A DNA stretch of 64,000 nt. Origin: Haemonchus contortus (lineage: Eukaryota; Nematoda; Chromadorea; Rhabditida; Trichostrongylidae). How positions within the stretch are numbered: position 1 is the first letter of the stretch; the number at the start of each line of letters is the position of its first letter. Made by a program: the position numbers and the translations under genes. The notes under the pieces are model-generated. The model saw only the letters and a program-made list of their open reading frames with translations, did not search any database and was not told where the DNA came from. The DNA lies in contig LS997566.1 of assembly GCA_000469685.2 (NCBI GenBank), positions 25,706,432-25,770,431 of the forward strand, in the 5' to 3' direction. Below, one piece after another: positions 11,657 to 22,700 of the stretch.

Positions 11657-12454
11657 TTTGATGCTGGAGCTGTTTGAGATCGGTAGTTGCTTTTTTGTGC
11701 TTTGTCGGATTTGAGCACAAGCTGTTCGAAACCAATGAGCGTCTAAACTGTGTGAAGTTTTTAGCGCAGTTCGATGTCTCTTTTGAAACACCTAGGCTTC
11801 GTGTAGGATGTGTTTCCTGCCTTGCGGGTCTTTGAGTTCCTCAGGGAGGAATTGATGTGAAGATTTGACTTTTTGGCTAGTGATCTAGTCAAAAATTTGC
11901 CAAATTTTCTAGTCCTCAGGGAGGCTTGTTTGGTAGTTAGCTATCTTCTGATCTCTCACTGTGGAGAGATTGTGCAGAAGATTTGTGCTTGTTTCCCGGT
12001 TCTCTTTGAAGAACTCGGAGGAAAATTTCCCGCTTTCTTGGAAGTAATAGAAATGTCCTTCTGTCCCTCACTTGGAGAGCTAGCGCAGAAGGATATGTCT
12101 AGTTTCTGTATTCCTCAGGGAGGAATCAGAGTAGTTTTTTGAGCTTCGACCAGTGATGTGGTCAAAGGCTTGCCAGATTTTGCTTTCCTCAGGGAGGAAT
12201 GTGGAGCAAATTGGCTGAGTAAACCTTCTGTCTTTCACTGGGGAAAGCTAGCGAAGAAGGCTTTTTGATTTCTGTATTCCTCAGGGAGGAATCAGATCAG
12301 AAAGACAAGTTTGACCAGTGATGTGGTCAAGGATTGGCCAGATTTGCTTTCCTCAGGGAGGAATTTGGAGCAAATTGGCTATTTGTTGAACCTTCTGCCT
12401 TTCACTGAGGAAAGCTAGCTCAGAAGGGATCGCTTCCAACGGTCGATGCACCAA
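11657..12454 (-). other. BEL 5' leader
   Basis: About 800 bp lie between the 5' LTR and the gag Met. The strand-transfer end begins TTGGTGCATCGACC at 12454, a plausible primer-binding site because it carries the TGG that pairs with a tRNA CCA end; the tRNA is not identified. The rest is dominated by the hairpin repeat array described separately. Confidence 0.6.
11831..12427 (-). repeat. Tandem array of three hairpin types in the BEL leader
   Basis: Three palindromic motifs recur in a fixed order with a period near 166 bp. Type A is TTCCTCAGGGAGGAA, seen intact at 12111, 12185, 12277 and 12349 and worn at about 11837 and 11912. Type C is GACCAGTGATGTGGTC, at 12148-12163 and 12313-12328, with a variant at 11870-11895. 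Type B is a longer stem with arms CCTTCTG and CAGAAGG, at 12057-12092, 12224-12260 and 12391-12427, worn at 11945-11980. The plus-strand order is A-C-A-B, repeated. Base differences between units mostly keep the pairing, e.g. the inner TTTC/GAAA and CTC/GAG arms of type B. No long frame crosses the array. Confidence 0.8.
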
Positions 12455-12849
12455 TTTGGTGGATTACCAAGGGAAGATTGTAATTAGGACGTGTAACAAA
12501 GGTTTATTAACACGCCTAGTACAAAGATCGACCATAATAGAACATTCACAGGGTTTATATACACAATATGTGGGCGGTCCTCAGATACTGTATCGCCACT
12601 GGACCTTAGGGGTCCGTGGCGGTACTCAAGCTCGGGGGATGAAAGAGCGGACCGCGCCAACGGCAGAACTTAAGCTACCTACTTGATTGCACACTTATGA
12701 TACCGCCAGGTCATGCCTGTGGTCTCAACTCAAGAGATACTCATGTCAAGTTATGCCCATGGTTAATATGTTGAACTCGCATGTTATCTATCATACTGGT
12801 AGAGGCTAGTTCTACTATAAACATCTATATGGTTGTGAATCCACAACAC
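12455..12849 (-). repeat. BEL 5' LTR
   Basis: This is the 5' LTR for the minus-strand element, apparently identical to 8173-8567. The plus strand reads TTTGGTGGATTACC at the internal edge and CCACAACA at the outer edge. It is followed by the CATAC target duplication. Confidence 0.9.
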
Positions 12850-13675
12850 ATACTTTGCGAATGCATACACACATACACGTACATACATACACATATGCAG
12901 AAACACGCACGTATACGCCTACATAGTCATTGATAATCCATTTCTGGGTTCTCACTATAGGTCATGCCTCCCTTGGCAATGGACATAGTTGCCATTTTCA
13001 GAAACGAGCTTATTGTTAGTAACGACTAGTTATTTGATAAAATCGGTACTGATTGCTATCCATTATTTCAATTACCGTGGCGAAGTAGATAAATGCATTT
13101 TACGAGCATTGAAGGCTCAGTTATATTAATAAAAGCTTCTGAGCTTATTCCCAAGGATGAACCTGTAACCTCCACGATTAGCCTAAGGGACACTGTCAGG
13201 TCGAAAAACAGACAGGAGAGCGCGTAATAAGGGCTCCCCAGAACCGATTTAGTCACGTATACACCCAAAACAGACCAGTCGTTATGCATTATAAAAGCTG
13301 TAGGGGTTGCATCATTGCACCCAGGATCATTCTCTAGGATCCACACCTTGCACGAAGGCAGTTTATATTGCTGTATTGCTATGCAATGTGCGCGCGTTCG
13401 GAAGCGCGGTCAAATACCTTCCGGGGAGGTCTTTTCGTAACATTCTCGTCATACCCCAAATTCAAATTTTACTTTTCTTTTGGAGCCTTTTATTTCTCTA
13501 AATACGGAATTTCGCGTTATCTTCGCCCTTCGCCCACTGGGACCTTCACTCCCATGGTTCGTGTGTAACTAGATAGCCCAAAATTATCGTGAACTGTGTC
13601 CTTCATATCACTACACTTCGAGCTTACTCCACATTGATATCGCTTTGAACGGCAGAGACATTCAATATCTTCATC

Positions 13676-13681
13676 TTTATT
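13676..13681 (-). terminator. Polyadenylation signal of AGPAT copy A
   Basis: AATAAA on the minus strand lies about 73 nt past the stop codon at 13754. The matching place after copy B (37935-37940) reads GATAAA, a weaker variant. Confidence 0.6.
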
Positions 13682-13753
13682 GTAATCATACGGACTAAAG
13701 GGACGATCAGCAAAGTGACGCAACTAGTTTCTGCACAAGGAAATATGTACACG

Positions 13754-16700
13754 TTACGATGATTGCTGACGTTTCCTTCTCATTTTTTCGGCGGCTTCCT
13801 TACTGATGTTGTGATAAACGTCAAGCATCATGGATCGCACTTTTTGTGAAAGTTCGGGGACGTCTTCTTCCGTGAGCTATAATAGAATAGTCATTACATG
13901 CTTTCACAGTTCTAATCTTGAGCCCTGAATTGCTCCCGTTCGAAGCTTCGCTATCGTGCATGTGCGAAATAGCCGTAGCCATAGAATCGTTGTGATGGGG
14001 AAAGTGCAACCCTAATGCTGAAGTCATCGGGTCATGCCCCATTCGTGGCGGTATAACTCGTTTGGCGGAAGTTTCGAGGTGAGGTCACGGTTTCCTTAGG
14101 TTGCCGATGGGGAAAACAATTTGTTCTATTTCATGGTGCTGTGATAATAGTACTTTCCACCGTTATCACAGTATGCTTAGTATATATAAAGCGCTCGCGT
14201 CTGTCTCTCCGTCTGTCTGTCTGATTGCACGGAAATTCATAACTCCTGTCCCGTGAGCCTAGAACGTTTAAATTTGCTAAGAGTACAGGTGTTAGGATGG
14301 GAACACTTATGGTGGGGGGCAGGACCGCACTCAGGGGGTGGGATTTGCGCGAAATAAATGTTCGAGGGGGAATTCATAGCTTCTGTTCTGCGGACGTGGA
14401 AAACTCAGAATGGATAGGCAGGATGGGAACACTGACGACACAGGCCTTGAAGAGCAAGAACCACTCTCCAATTAAATCTTAACGCATTCGTTATTCACGG
14501 TCTAATTCTCACTAGATTAAGGGTAATAAAGGGGTTAAGGGGATGAGATGAAAAGTGGTTCACTTTTTACTATTGTATTATGATGCTATCCAGCGAAGTT
14601 TGTGGCTCAATAATTTTATCACGTTTTCTCTTTGCTTCGATATCAATCTTGGCACATTCATCCGACCGCTAACAATCTCGAATCCCCATCTAGTAATTTA
14701 TCCGTAGATAATGCAAGCTTCATTGATATAGATATTTGATAATGGCGTTACTATGACTTGACAACATTTGTGAGTGCCATTCAAGGCTTTGGTTGCCCAT
14801 CACTTGAACCTTCAAAGGGTCTCTATTTTTAAAACTTTCCGAGATAAACAGCGAGACTCCAAGTAATCGGCATGAGCATCGGCACATTTTGAATACCGTT
14901 TGCATGCCCTGCTAGTCCTCTATCTAATTTCGCGTTCGAAATTGTACGAATTGTCACGAAGAAAGAGGGGCCTTAGCCGATTCCTAAAACTCTATCTTAG
15001 GAAGAAAGGAAGCCCGGCATTGGCCGGACGACCCGACTGGTAATATTTATACCGCTTTGAGTACATTGGAATGCTTATTTTAGATCACCCCCCAAATCTG
15101 CTGAGCAATAGAGGGCACAAAGTTACGATACCGCTTCTTCCCTATATTATACAACTGTTTCGTCCATATAAACAGTGTAAACACATTGGGGACAAATGGG
15201 GAAGCTAGAAGGTTGTTGCATTCATAGTAGGAACTTGGATGGTGGGGTCCTTGGCGCATGAACTCGTTTCGTTTTTCCATAAAACGTGTGCCACACGCTT
15301 GTTCAATGCATTTACTCTTTATATAAACTATCTACAGGGTTCCCTTGCATCTTCTCCCTTTCACTTCTCGTTGGATGAAAGTGGAGCTCAAACCCTTCGA
15401 AGAAGAGCTGAGGAAAAAGATTTGTTCAAGACGGCGAAATTCTTAAGCAATTTCTGAAGGCGGCTCACACAGGTAACTGCGCACCGTTTATTCGATCAAA
15501 GCACTCTTTAATAATACCAGCGACATATTCTGTCTGGAGTGGTTCTAAGGTACTTGTAAAGGACTTCGGCTCCCGCGGCTTAACACCATCTGAGGGAACG
15601 CAAGATATGCTATGTACGACAACATTGTTATCGATGGTCAAGAAGAAGACTACGTAAAAGCGATCATGATGAATCTCTGTGATCACCTGTTGATAGCAGA
15701 GGCGTTGCGATTATTCCAGCTTCATTATGACCGAATATCACCTACCTTATATGGAAGGGAATTGAGAAAACTGTGAACCTTCAAGTCCGACTACGTTTGG
15801 TCAACTGCAATGTCGTATGCAGTTGCAGATCGTTTGCTGGGTTTTGGAGATAAGTAGAGGTGTTGAAGGAAAAATCAACGCAAGATGAATGTGGTAGCTC
15901 TCTTGAAAACAGCGCCACCCACGGTAATGAAAATAAACGGGAAGGAAATTCTTCCAAATCGAGGACAACATGATTTCAGAGCTTGAGGTAGCTATGGTAT
16001 AGCATCCTGCCGCATCACCACGTTTATTATAAGAAAGGCTTTTGACAAGTGTTGGTACATCCTATGTGTCATGGTTTGCTCTGCTATTGCTTCGACAGTA
16101 TTTTATAACAACTTTATTTCATACGTGTAAGGCCATTTCTGGCCTCTATGCGTGGTTGCTATAACGGCAACGCAGCACACACTAGTTTTTTACGAAACAT
16201 TTACTTGTCACCGGAACTAATCAGGATCCTTGAGCCAGTCCCATGCATTTCTGTTACCAATCTGTGACCTATCTTATTGGACATGTCTCAATGAAATGGT
16301 CAGCGCCACCAATATGATCCATCTATACCCAAGTGGTACCATATTAGTACCTATCGTTGTTGTATAGTATTCATATATTATATTATAGAACGGGCCGCTC
16401 TGAGCTTCGGCATAGCGTCGCTTTGGAGCTCATTGAATACGGTGTGACACTTTGCCCTTGATATGGTCTCAGTGAATGAATAGGCAATAAGTTTCGTGAA
16501 TCATACCCCTTCAGTACTTATCGGATTGAGAACTTGTGCGATCACTTCGCCGTCGCTCTTGAAATAGCGATCGGATTTCGAGTAGAATGGTCGGTAGTTG
16601 GATAGAACTATTGGTACTATCGGAAAACCACCCTGAAAAAACAACCATGATTTGAAGATCTACATCAAAATCTCGACTTGCCTACCCGAACAGCGATATT

Positions 16701-19700
16701 AAACGCTCCTTTCTTGAAGGGAAGCATACCATCATCATGATTGCGTGCTCCTTCGGGAAAAATCCATATCTGAAACCATGGGAGAATAATAGTTTTCGCT
16801 GTCATTTTGAAAATTTGAATCCTGTGCACCTGAGGAATGAACTAGCTGAACGCCCTGTTTATGCCAAACTGGTCGCCATGATGCGTAGTGCTCGCAGTTT
16901 GGTGCTACAGATTGAAGTCAGGGAGACCACGTGCTCAATCAAGCATTGTGCGCCCTGCCTTTGTTCTCCCAGTGATTGGTAGCCTATATGCTACTAGTCG
17001 ACTCCTTTCCCATTTCAGTTCTCTGCACGAAATCAGTACCTAAGTCACCCATTCCTCACTTTTTTACGCTTAGTCGACAACACTATCTCCTCATACCAGC
17101 TCCGAATTGCCCTATGCTTCTCTACGTTTCAGACAGATATGGCGCTGGATATGCACAGCAAAGCATTCGCGAAAGCGTCAAGACTCCAGTGTCAGTGCAA
17201 AAGGCGTAGCTGCTTTACTGAATTCGTCCTTCAGAGGGTTCTTACCACCTCGGTCAGTTGTTAAATATCACTTCCTGACATGCACCATCAGGATACACAC
17301 CTTATTTCTCGTTCGTACTTGAACACTTCGAGTAGAGTAAATAGAAGGTATCACTTTCTGGGCAAAGACGTACATACACACGCATGCTAGCAGTCACACT
17401 ATTAATCATGTCGGTTCGCACCACCACAGAACTCGCAGTTGCAGAAGTCTTCTCATTTGTTGGACTCATATACTGCTAGCCTTAGAAGTCATCTGTAGAT
17501 AGTCTTATGGTGGAGTGGACTGCATAACCTTCAACCGGAAGTTTTGCTTGACTCACGTCGCTGTTGTTCCAAAGTTCTACACAGGAACGGACCATCGTCC
17601 TCTCCACGCTGAATTGTGTTTCTCAGTGCGTGGAATAGAGATGCTAAGTTGAGGAAACGAAGCCTCAAGACATTTATCAACTTGGCTACTTCGCTTTCCG
17701 TGCGAGTCTTTGAAAAAATTCTTTGGCGACAACATGGATGAGGAATGCAACGTGCTGGTCAAGACCTCCACTATAGTGCCATCAACGCAGAGAGTCTACA
17801 AGTTGCAAAGAGAAGTATCTCTTAGAAAACCCTCGAGCTGATGCAACGGAATCGAGTCTTCTCGAGCTCGGATGTCAGATCGTGATTGATTGGCTGTGAG
17901 CTGCAGCAGGCAATCACAGATGTAGAGAAAAGATAAAGGAAGATGTGAAAGACAGGAGGGCAGCAATTCCACTTCAAATGGCCGAGAATAGCTAGAGCAT
18001 TTGCACTACCGAAGAGCTCCGTAAACTACAAGGCTATGATGTCCTTGTTGCTCTGATGGGCCATTCAGATCACTCTCCCAAACTTCGAGATGCATCATCT
18101 CGGTGAATATTTGTATGGTGCCTGCTTTTCCTAGGAGAAAGGCAAAGCATATAAACGGCCTTCCACTAGTTATCGTGAAAACCTGACTAGGTTTTCTACG
18201 CCCAACTTATCGGTACCTATCGGAGTGCAAAACGCTCACGTCGTGGAAATTAAGCAAGGCCGTGATGCTGTATAAAACGGAGATCCAGACGATAATGTTA
18301 ACTATTGTCGCGCCTACCTGTTGTCTGTAATCTATGAACTTTCGTGAGCGAGCAGGGTTTTAGAAAGAGTTCATTACATCGGTCACATCCTCATTGTAAC
18401 AAACTTGATGATGTACCGCGAACGTATAGCAAGCCGATACGTTTTACGTTCGTCGATTTGAAGAAACCTCTTGATACCGTCGATCAGCTCAATACAGAAC
18501 GACAGCCGTGAACTCTGCAACAACTTCACGACCAGGGTTTCATCATTCTACAAGAAGCTCTTTGTAAACATGAAGAGAAGAGTTTGGCGATAATATCCGG
18601 CTCAAACTTTCCAGTACCCCTCTCGAGAACATGCCTTATTCGAAATGGGAAGACGCGAATCACTCCCACGAGCTAAATAAGTACAGTGGACCGTCGCAGC
18701 CTAAGCAAGGACGACGTGATGGACTTCTTTAATCTCGACAGGGATTTGTGGAGACGTTACTGATGAGGAATTGATGTTTAATATAACGACAAATAAGAGA
18801 GGTGACTGTTTTTGGCACAATTTAGTAGCTCATATTCGCGCGTAAAAGGAAGCACAAATATACTCGAGTTTTTATTATATAGGGATCCCCCACCGTTGTC
18901 CAAGACTGACCTTTATGTTTATATATAGTGAGGATCTCTGATAACAACATAAACAGCTACTAGTTTGAAACAAGCTCTACGACAAGCAGGGCCCAAGAGG
19001 ATTGTATCATCTATCCCAACGAAAATAACAGGTAACTGCGGTGATAGGCGCGATCTATCAGATGGAATGACGGACATTCGTCCCAGCATACATCGAAGAG
19101 ACGGGAAGACAACTATCTATAGGAATAAAAGAGCATTAAGTTTGTATACGGCGCGACAGCTTGATGATGGCGCTTGGTAGGCATGAAATTGCGGAGCCTA
19201 ACGGCTGACGGCCTTAAAGCAGGCGGCAGAAATTTCAGCGAGAAAGGCAATTCAGAGGATTCGCTTTGGATTTTCCGATGAATTCCCAAAATGAACAGTA
19301 GAGATGAATGCATAACCAACAATCTTTTGCCGTATATACCGCACTGCGCTTATGACTCAATAGCATTGTAAATGTAAATTGCAATCTTCCTAATCACAAG
19401 TACCAATCGGATTTCCTGGCTTTGCCGAGCTCTCCTCTTTTCGTATTGACATTGGCTCCCCGTGTGCACCATTTTCATATTCGGGGCTATGGTAAAGCTA
19501 TGGTGAATGAGAACAGAGCTATTCACTCCCGGCCGAAAAACAAGCATCCGACATACTTCGTGTCTTCGCCCTGCCCGCTATGAGCAGATTTGCTTAGGTA
19601 TTCGTGTCTGAGCACTCGGTTCATTTCGACTTATTGATTCTTGGTTTCGAAATTCCGATTCAAGTCTGGCTAAACAGGTTTTGCACAAGCCTCCCCTCCC

Positions 19701-22700
19701 TCCTCTGCGGGTGGAGTTTACTCCTGCTCCCTGCCATAAGTGCTCCCATTCTGCCGCCTGTAAAACTACTGAAGTGGAACGCTGTATATCTAAACTAGCA
19801 CTTTTCGCCTTGCCCCACCCACTTTGGACGGAGTCTAGTCCCCCTCCCCACCAACATAAAAACATTTTCATGCTCAGGATCCTGCTTCACCCGAAATTCC
19901 ACTAAAATTTCACTTTTGGGGCTCACACTTTTAGAGTGAAGAAGCTATGAGTAGAGGGTTCCTTTAAGTGCACAGCCATCAACATTGATCAGCATTGACA
20001 TTCAAATCGCTTGAATTTAGCCATAGGTTAACCATAAGAGATTTAATGGAAAACGATCATCAGAGTGTTCGATGACGCCTGACGCCAACACATGTCATTG
20101 TAGAAGTTAGAAGTTTTCTCACCTACCTCCTCTCATTTCCGAAATTCGATGGACTTGTAATTGAAAAAAGCTATGAATAGGGTCCATCCTGCGAAGTAGG
20201 GAAGTCACGATAGTTAAGGGAGCGATATAAGCAGTATCAGTAATCTTCCTAACCCCGTGATACCTTCCTCTTCGCTCACATGTGGCCTTTCTAACTTCTA
20301 ACCCCTCATCGTGACTTTTCCCGGACAGACATATAAACCGACATACAAATAGATATACAAATTTAACGCTTTATATATACGGAGTTGCCTTTTATATTTC
20401 GGGATTGGGCGACCCTAGTGTAGCAATCTGGAAACTGACAGCTCTATCGTAAAGTTTGACCTTTTTGAGGTTGTACATACTCAGAAACCTAACTTAAAAG
20501 ATTTATTCAGGCCAAACAATGGGATTAAATCGTGAACATCTTCGTGCGATTATTTTTTGCAATTTTCGACGTGATTAACTCAACAACAGTGCAAGGACGA
20601 AATTAATTCAATTTTTGGCGATAAAGGACCGTGCTCATCGACGGTATGCTGAATTCAACCGACGTAGAACCTCCAAGGCGAATTTCGTGGAGGTCTCCAA
20701 AATGAGTTTATGTTCCGAAGCTGTGCGCAAAATAATATTGCAAGATCGTCATGTGACCTATCGTGAGATTGGGACAACCTTAGGCGATAGAGGGACAAGC
20801 ATACATTCAATATTGCATGAATATTTGAATGTCAAAAAAAATTTGTTCGAAAAAAAGCCCTTCACCACAACAATGCGCGCTCTCACACATCGGCTAAAAC
20901 GACTGCATTTTTGAGCACTCAAAACAGCGACTTGATGAGTAATCCGCCATATAGCCCTGGCTTTGGCATCGAGCGACTTCTTTTTATTCCCGTACGTTGA
21001 AAAATGAGAGGTCAACGTTTTCGACACCTGAAGAAACGATTGATGCGTTCAGAGTGCATGTTTCGGAGATACCTCAATCAGAAAGGCAAAAGTGCTTTGA
21101 CAATTGGTTCAAACGGATGGAAAAGTGTATAGATCGTTATGGGGAAAATTTGGAAAGGCAATAAAGCGATTTTCAATGATTAATAATTATTTTTGTTCTC
21201 TATTCCCAAAATATAAAAGGCAATCTACGTACAGGAGATAGAAGGATGAGGGAGAACGCAAGAACTCTCACTCCCTACTTTGCCTGTGACGACGGCGGAT
21301 TTTGTATAAGCTCGAGATGGGTTTTGAATTCGTCGTCACATTCGCCAGAGGGCGTAATGCCTTTCTGCATACCGTGCAAATCATCGCGAATAGCTTCAGG
21401 CCTCTGAGGAAGACGATAGCTCCGAAACGTTAGACAGCTACCTTAATGAATTGTTCCACTTAAGAACCTCACACAGCTCAAGAGTATTTTAGTCACGTTA
21501 GAAAGTTTTTGCCAAAGGAAACAATACATTTCCAACCATAGTCTAGGGGAAGTCAATGAGGTTTCAGAGCCCTTTGACTCATTATGACGACATCGAGGTC
21601 GAGTAAAAGTCCTGAAATTTGCTTTGAATTTTAAAAATGTAGGAAAAAGGATTAAAATCTGTTGGAGGCTGGATACAGCAGTGCAACTTACATCCCTCTC
21701 GTGATCTCTCGCGAAAGCGGTTTCGAAATCTCAGGGATTAAGTTTTTTGGGCAAAACAATCCCGCTTCTGGGATGCACCCCACATTCGGCCTCCATTCAG
21801 AATCGTAATGACGTTAGATGTGTATGTGTCCTTTAGAATGACTTGCTGTTACCAGGCAATGTAAAGGGCAGTGCTTGTTGTGCCGAATGATCGACCTCAG
21901 AGCTATTTAAAACTCGGTTGGACTGGGCGACTATCGATCCGAGCTTGGCGCATGTGCTTACCACTACCACCTTCGCCCCGACAACGATTTTTCAATGTGG
22001 TTTTAGAACAAGTTGAACAAACAAATAATTAATTGAATGTTATGAAATACTGGTGTTGAGCATTAGTCCGAAAGCAAGTTTATGGTGATACGGATCGGCT
22101 TCGAGGAACTCTCGAGAAGGCAAATATTCACTCCTGTATGGGAGAAGAATAGGAAAAGAAAAGATCACCACTTTCACCTTCAAATTATACTTTTTCATTT
22201 TTTTCACGCATTGCTCGATAGTGTTGGAAACTTGACCTCGTTTGAAGCTCTTCACAAAAATAGCATTCGCCTATAAACAAACTTTTTGCTTTCACGTAGA
22301 GGTACAAGGACGATGAAATCCAAGAGACTGTTCTGCTCAACAGAAAACAAAAATAATGAGGGCTAATAGCTTACGAAAATGCTGGTCAGGTTGAAGAACG
22401 GTATGTATTTCAGAGTCTCCTTCATCATAACAGTGCAACGAGGTGGCCAAATACGGGTCATAACCACAACGTCCACAACACTCTTAACGAATCCACATTA
22501 AATGATACGAAAATCTACTTTGGAAATTATCACAAAACTGCTGAGTATGACTGAGATGCATAGGGGCCACAAAATGAAGCGGAGAAAAAAGCAGTCAATA
22601 GAACAGTCAAATTGAAAGCTGTGATCGTTTTTCAGTATCCTTTGGAGCGTTCTCGAACTGAGATGAAGGGCTGAAGACAAAGGTGGTGAGATCCGTCGTA

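Larger units (their letters stand above)
8173..12848 (-). mobile_element. BEL/Pao-type LTR retrotransposon, gag-protease only, recent
   Basis: A 4.7-kb element on the minus strand has two 395-bp LTRs (8173-8567 and 12455-12849, shared ends included) in which I saw no difference over their length. The flanking CATAC at 8168-8172 and 12849-12853 is a likely 5-bp target-site duplication; because shared T bases blur the edge it could be read as 5 to 7 bp. On the minus strand the LTR begins TGTTGTGG. One 991-codon frame encodes gag and a retroviral-type aspartic protease with DUF1759/DUF1758-like features. No reverse transcriptase, RNase H or integrase is present, so mobility would need a complete relative. 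Identical LTRs and an intact frame point to a recent insertion. It lies about 0.9 kb past the stop of AGPAT copy A. Confidence 0.9.
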
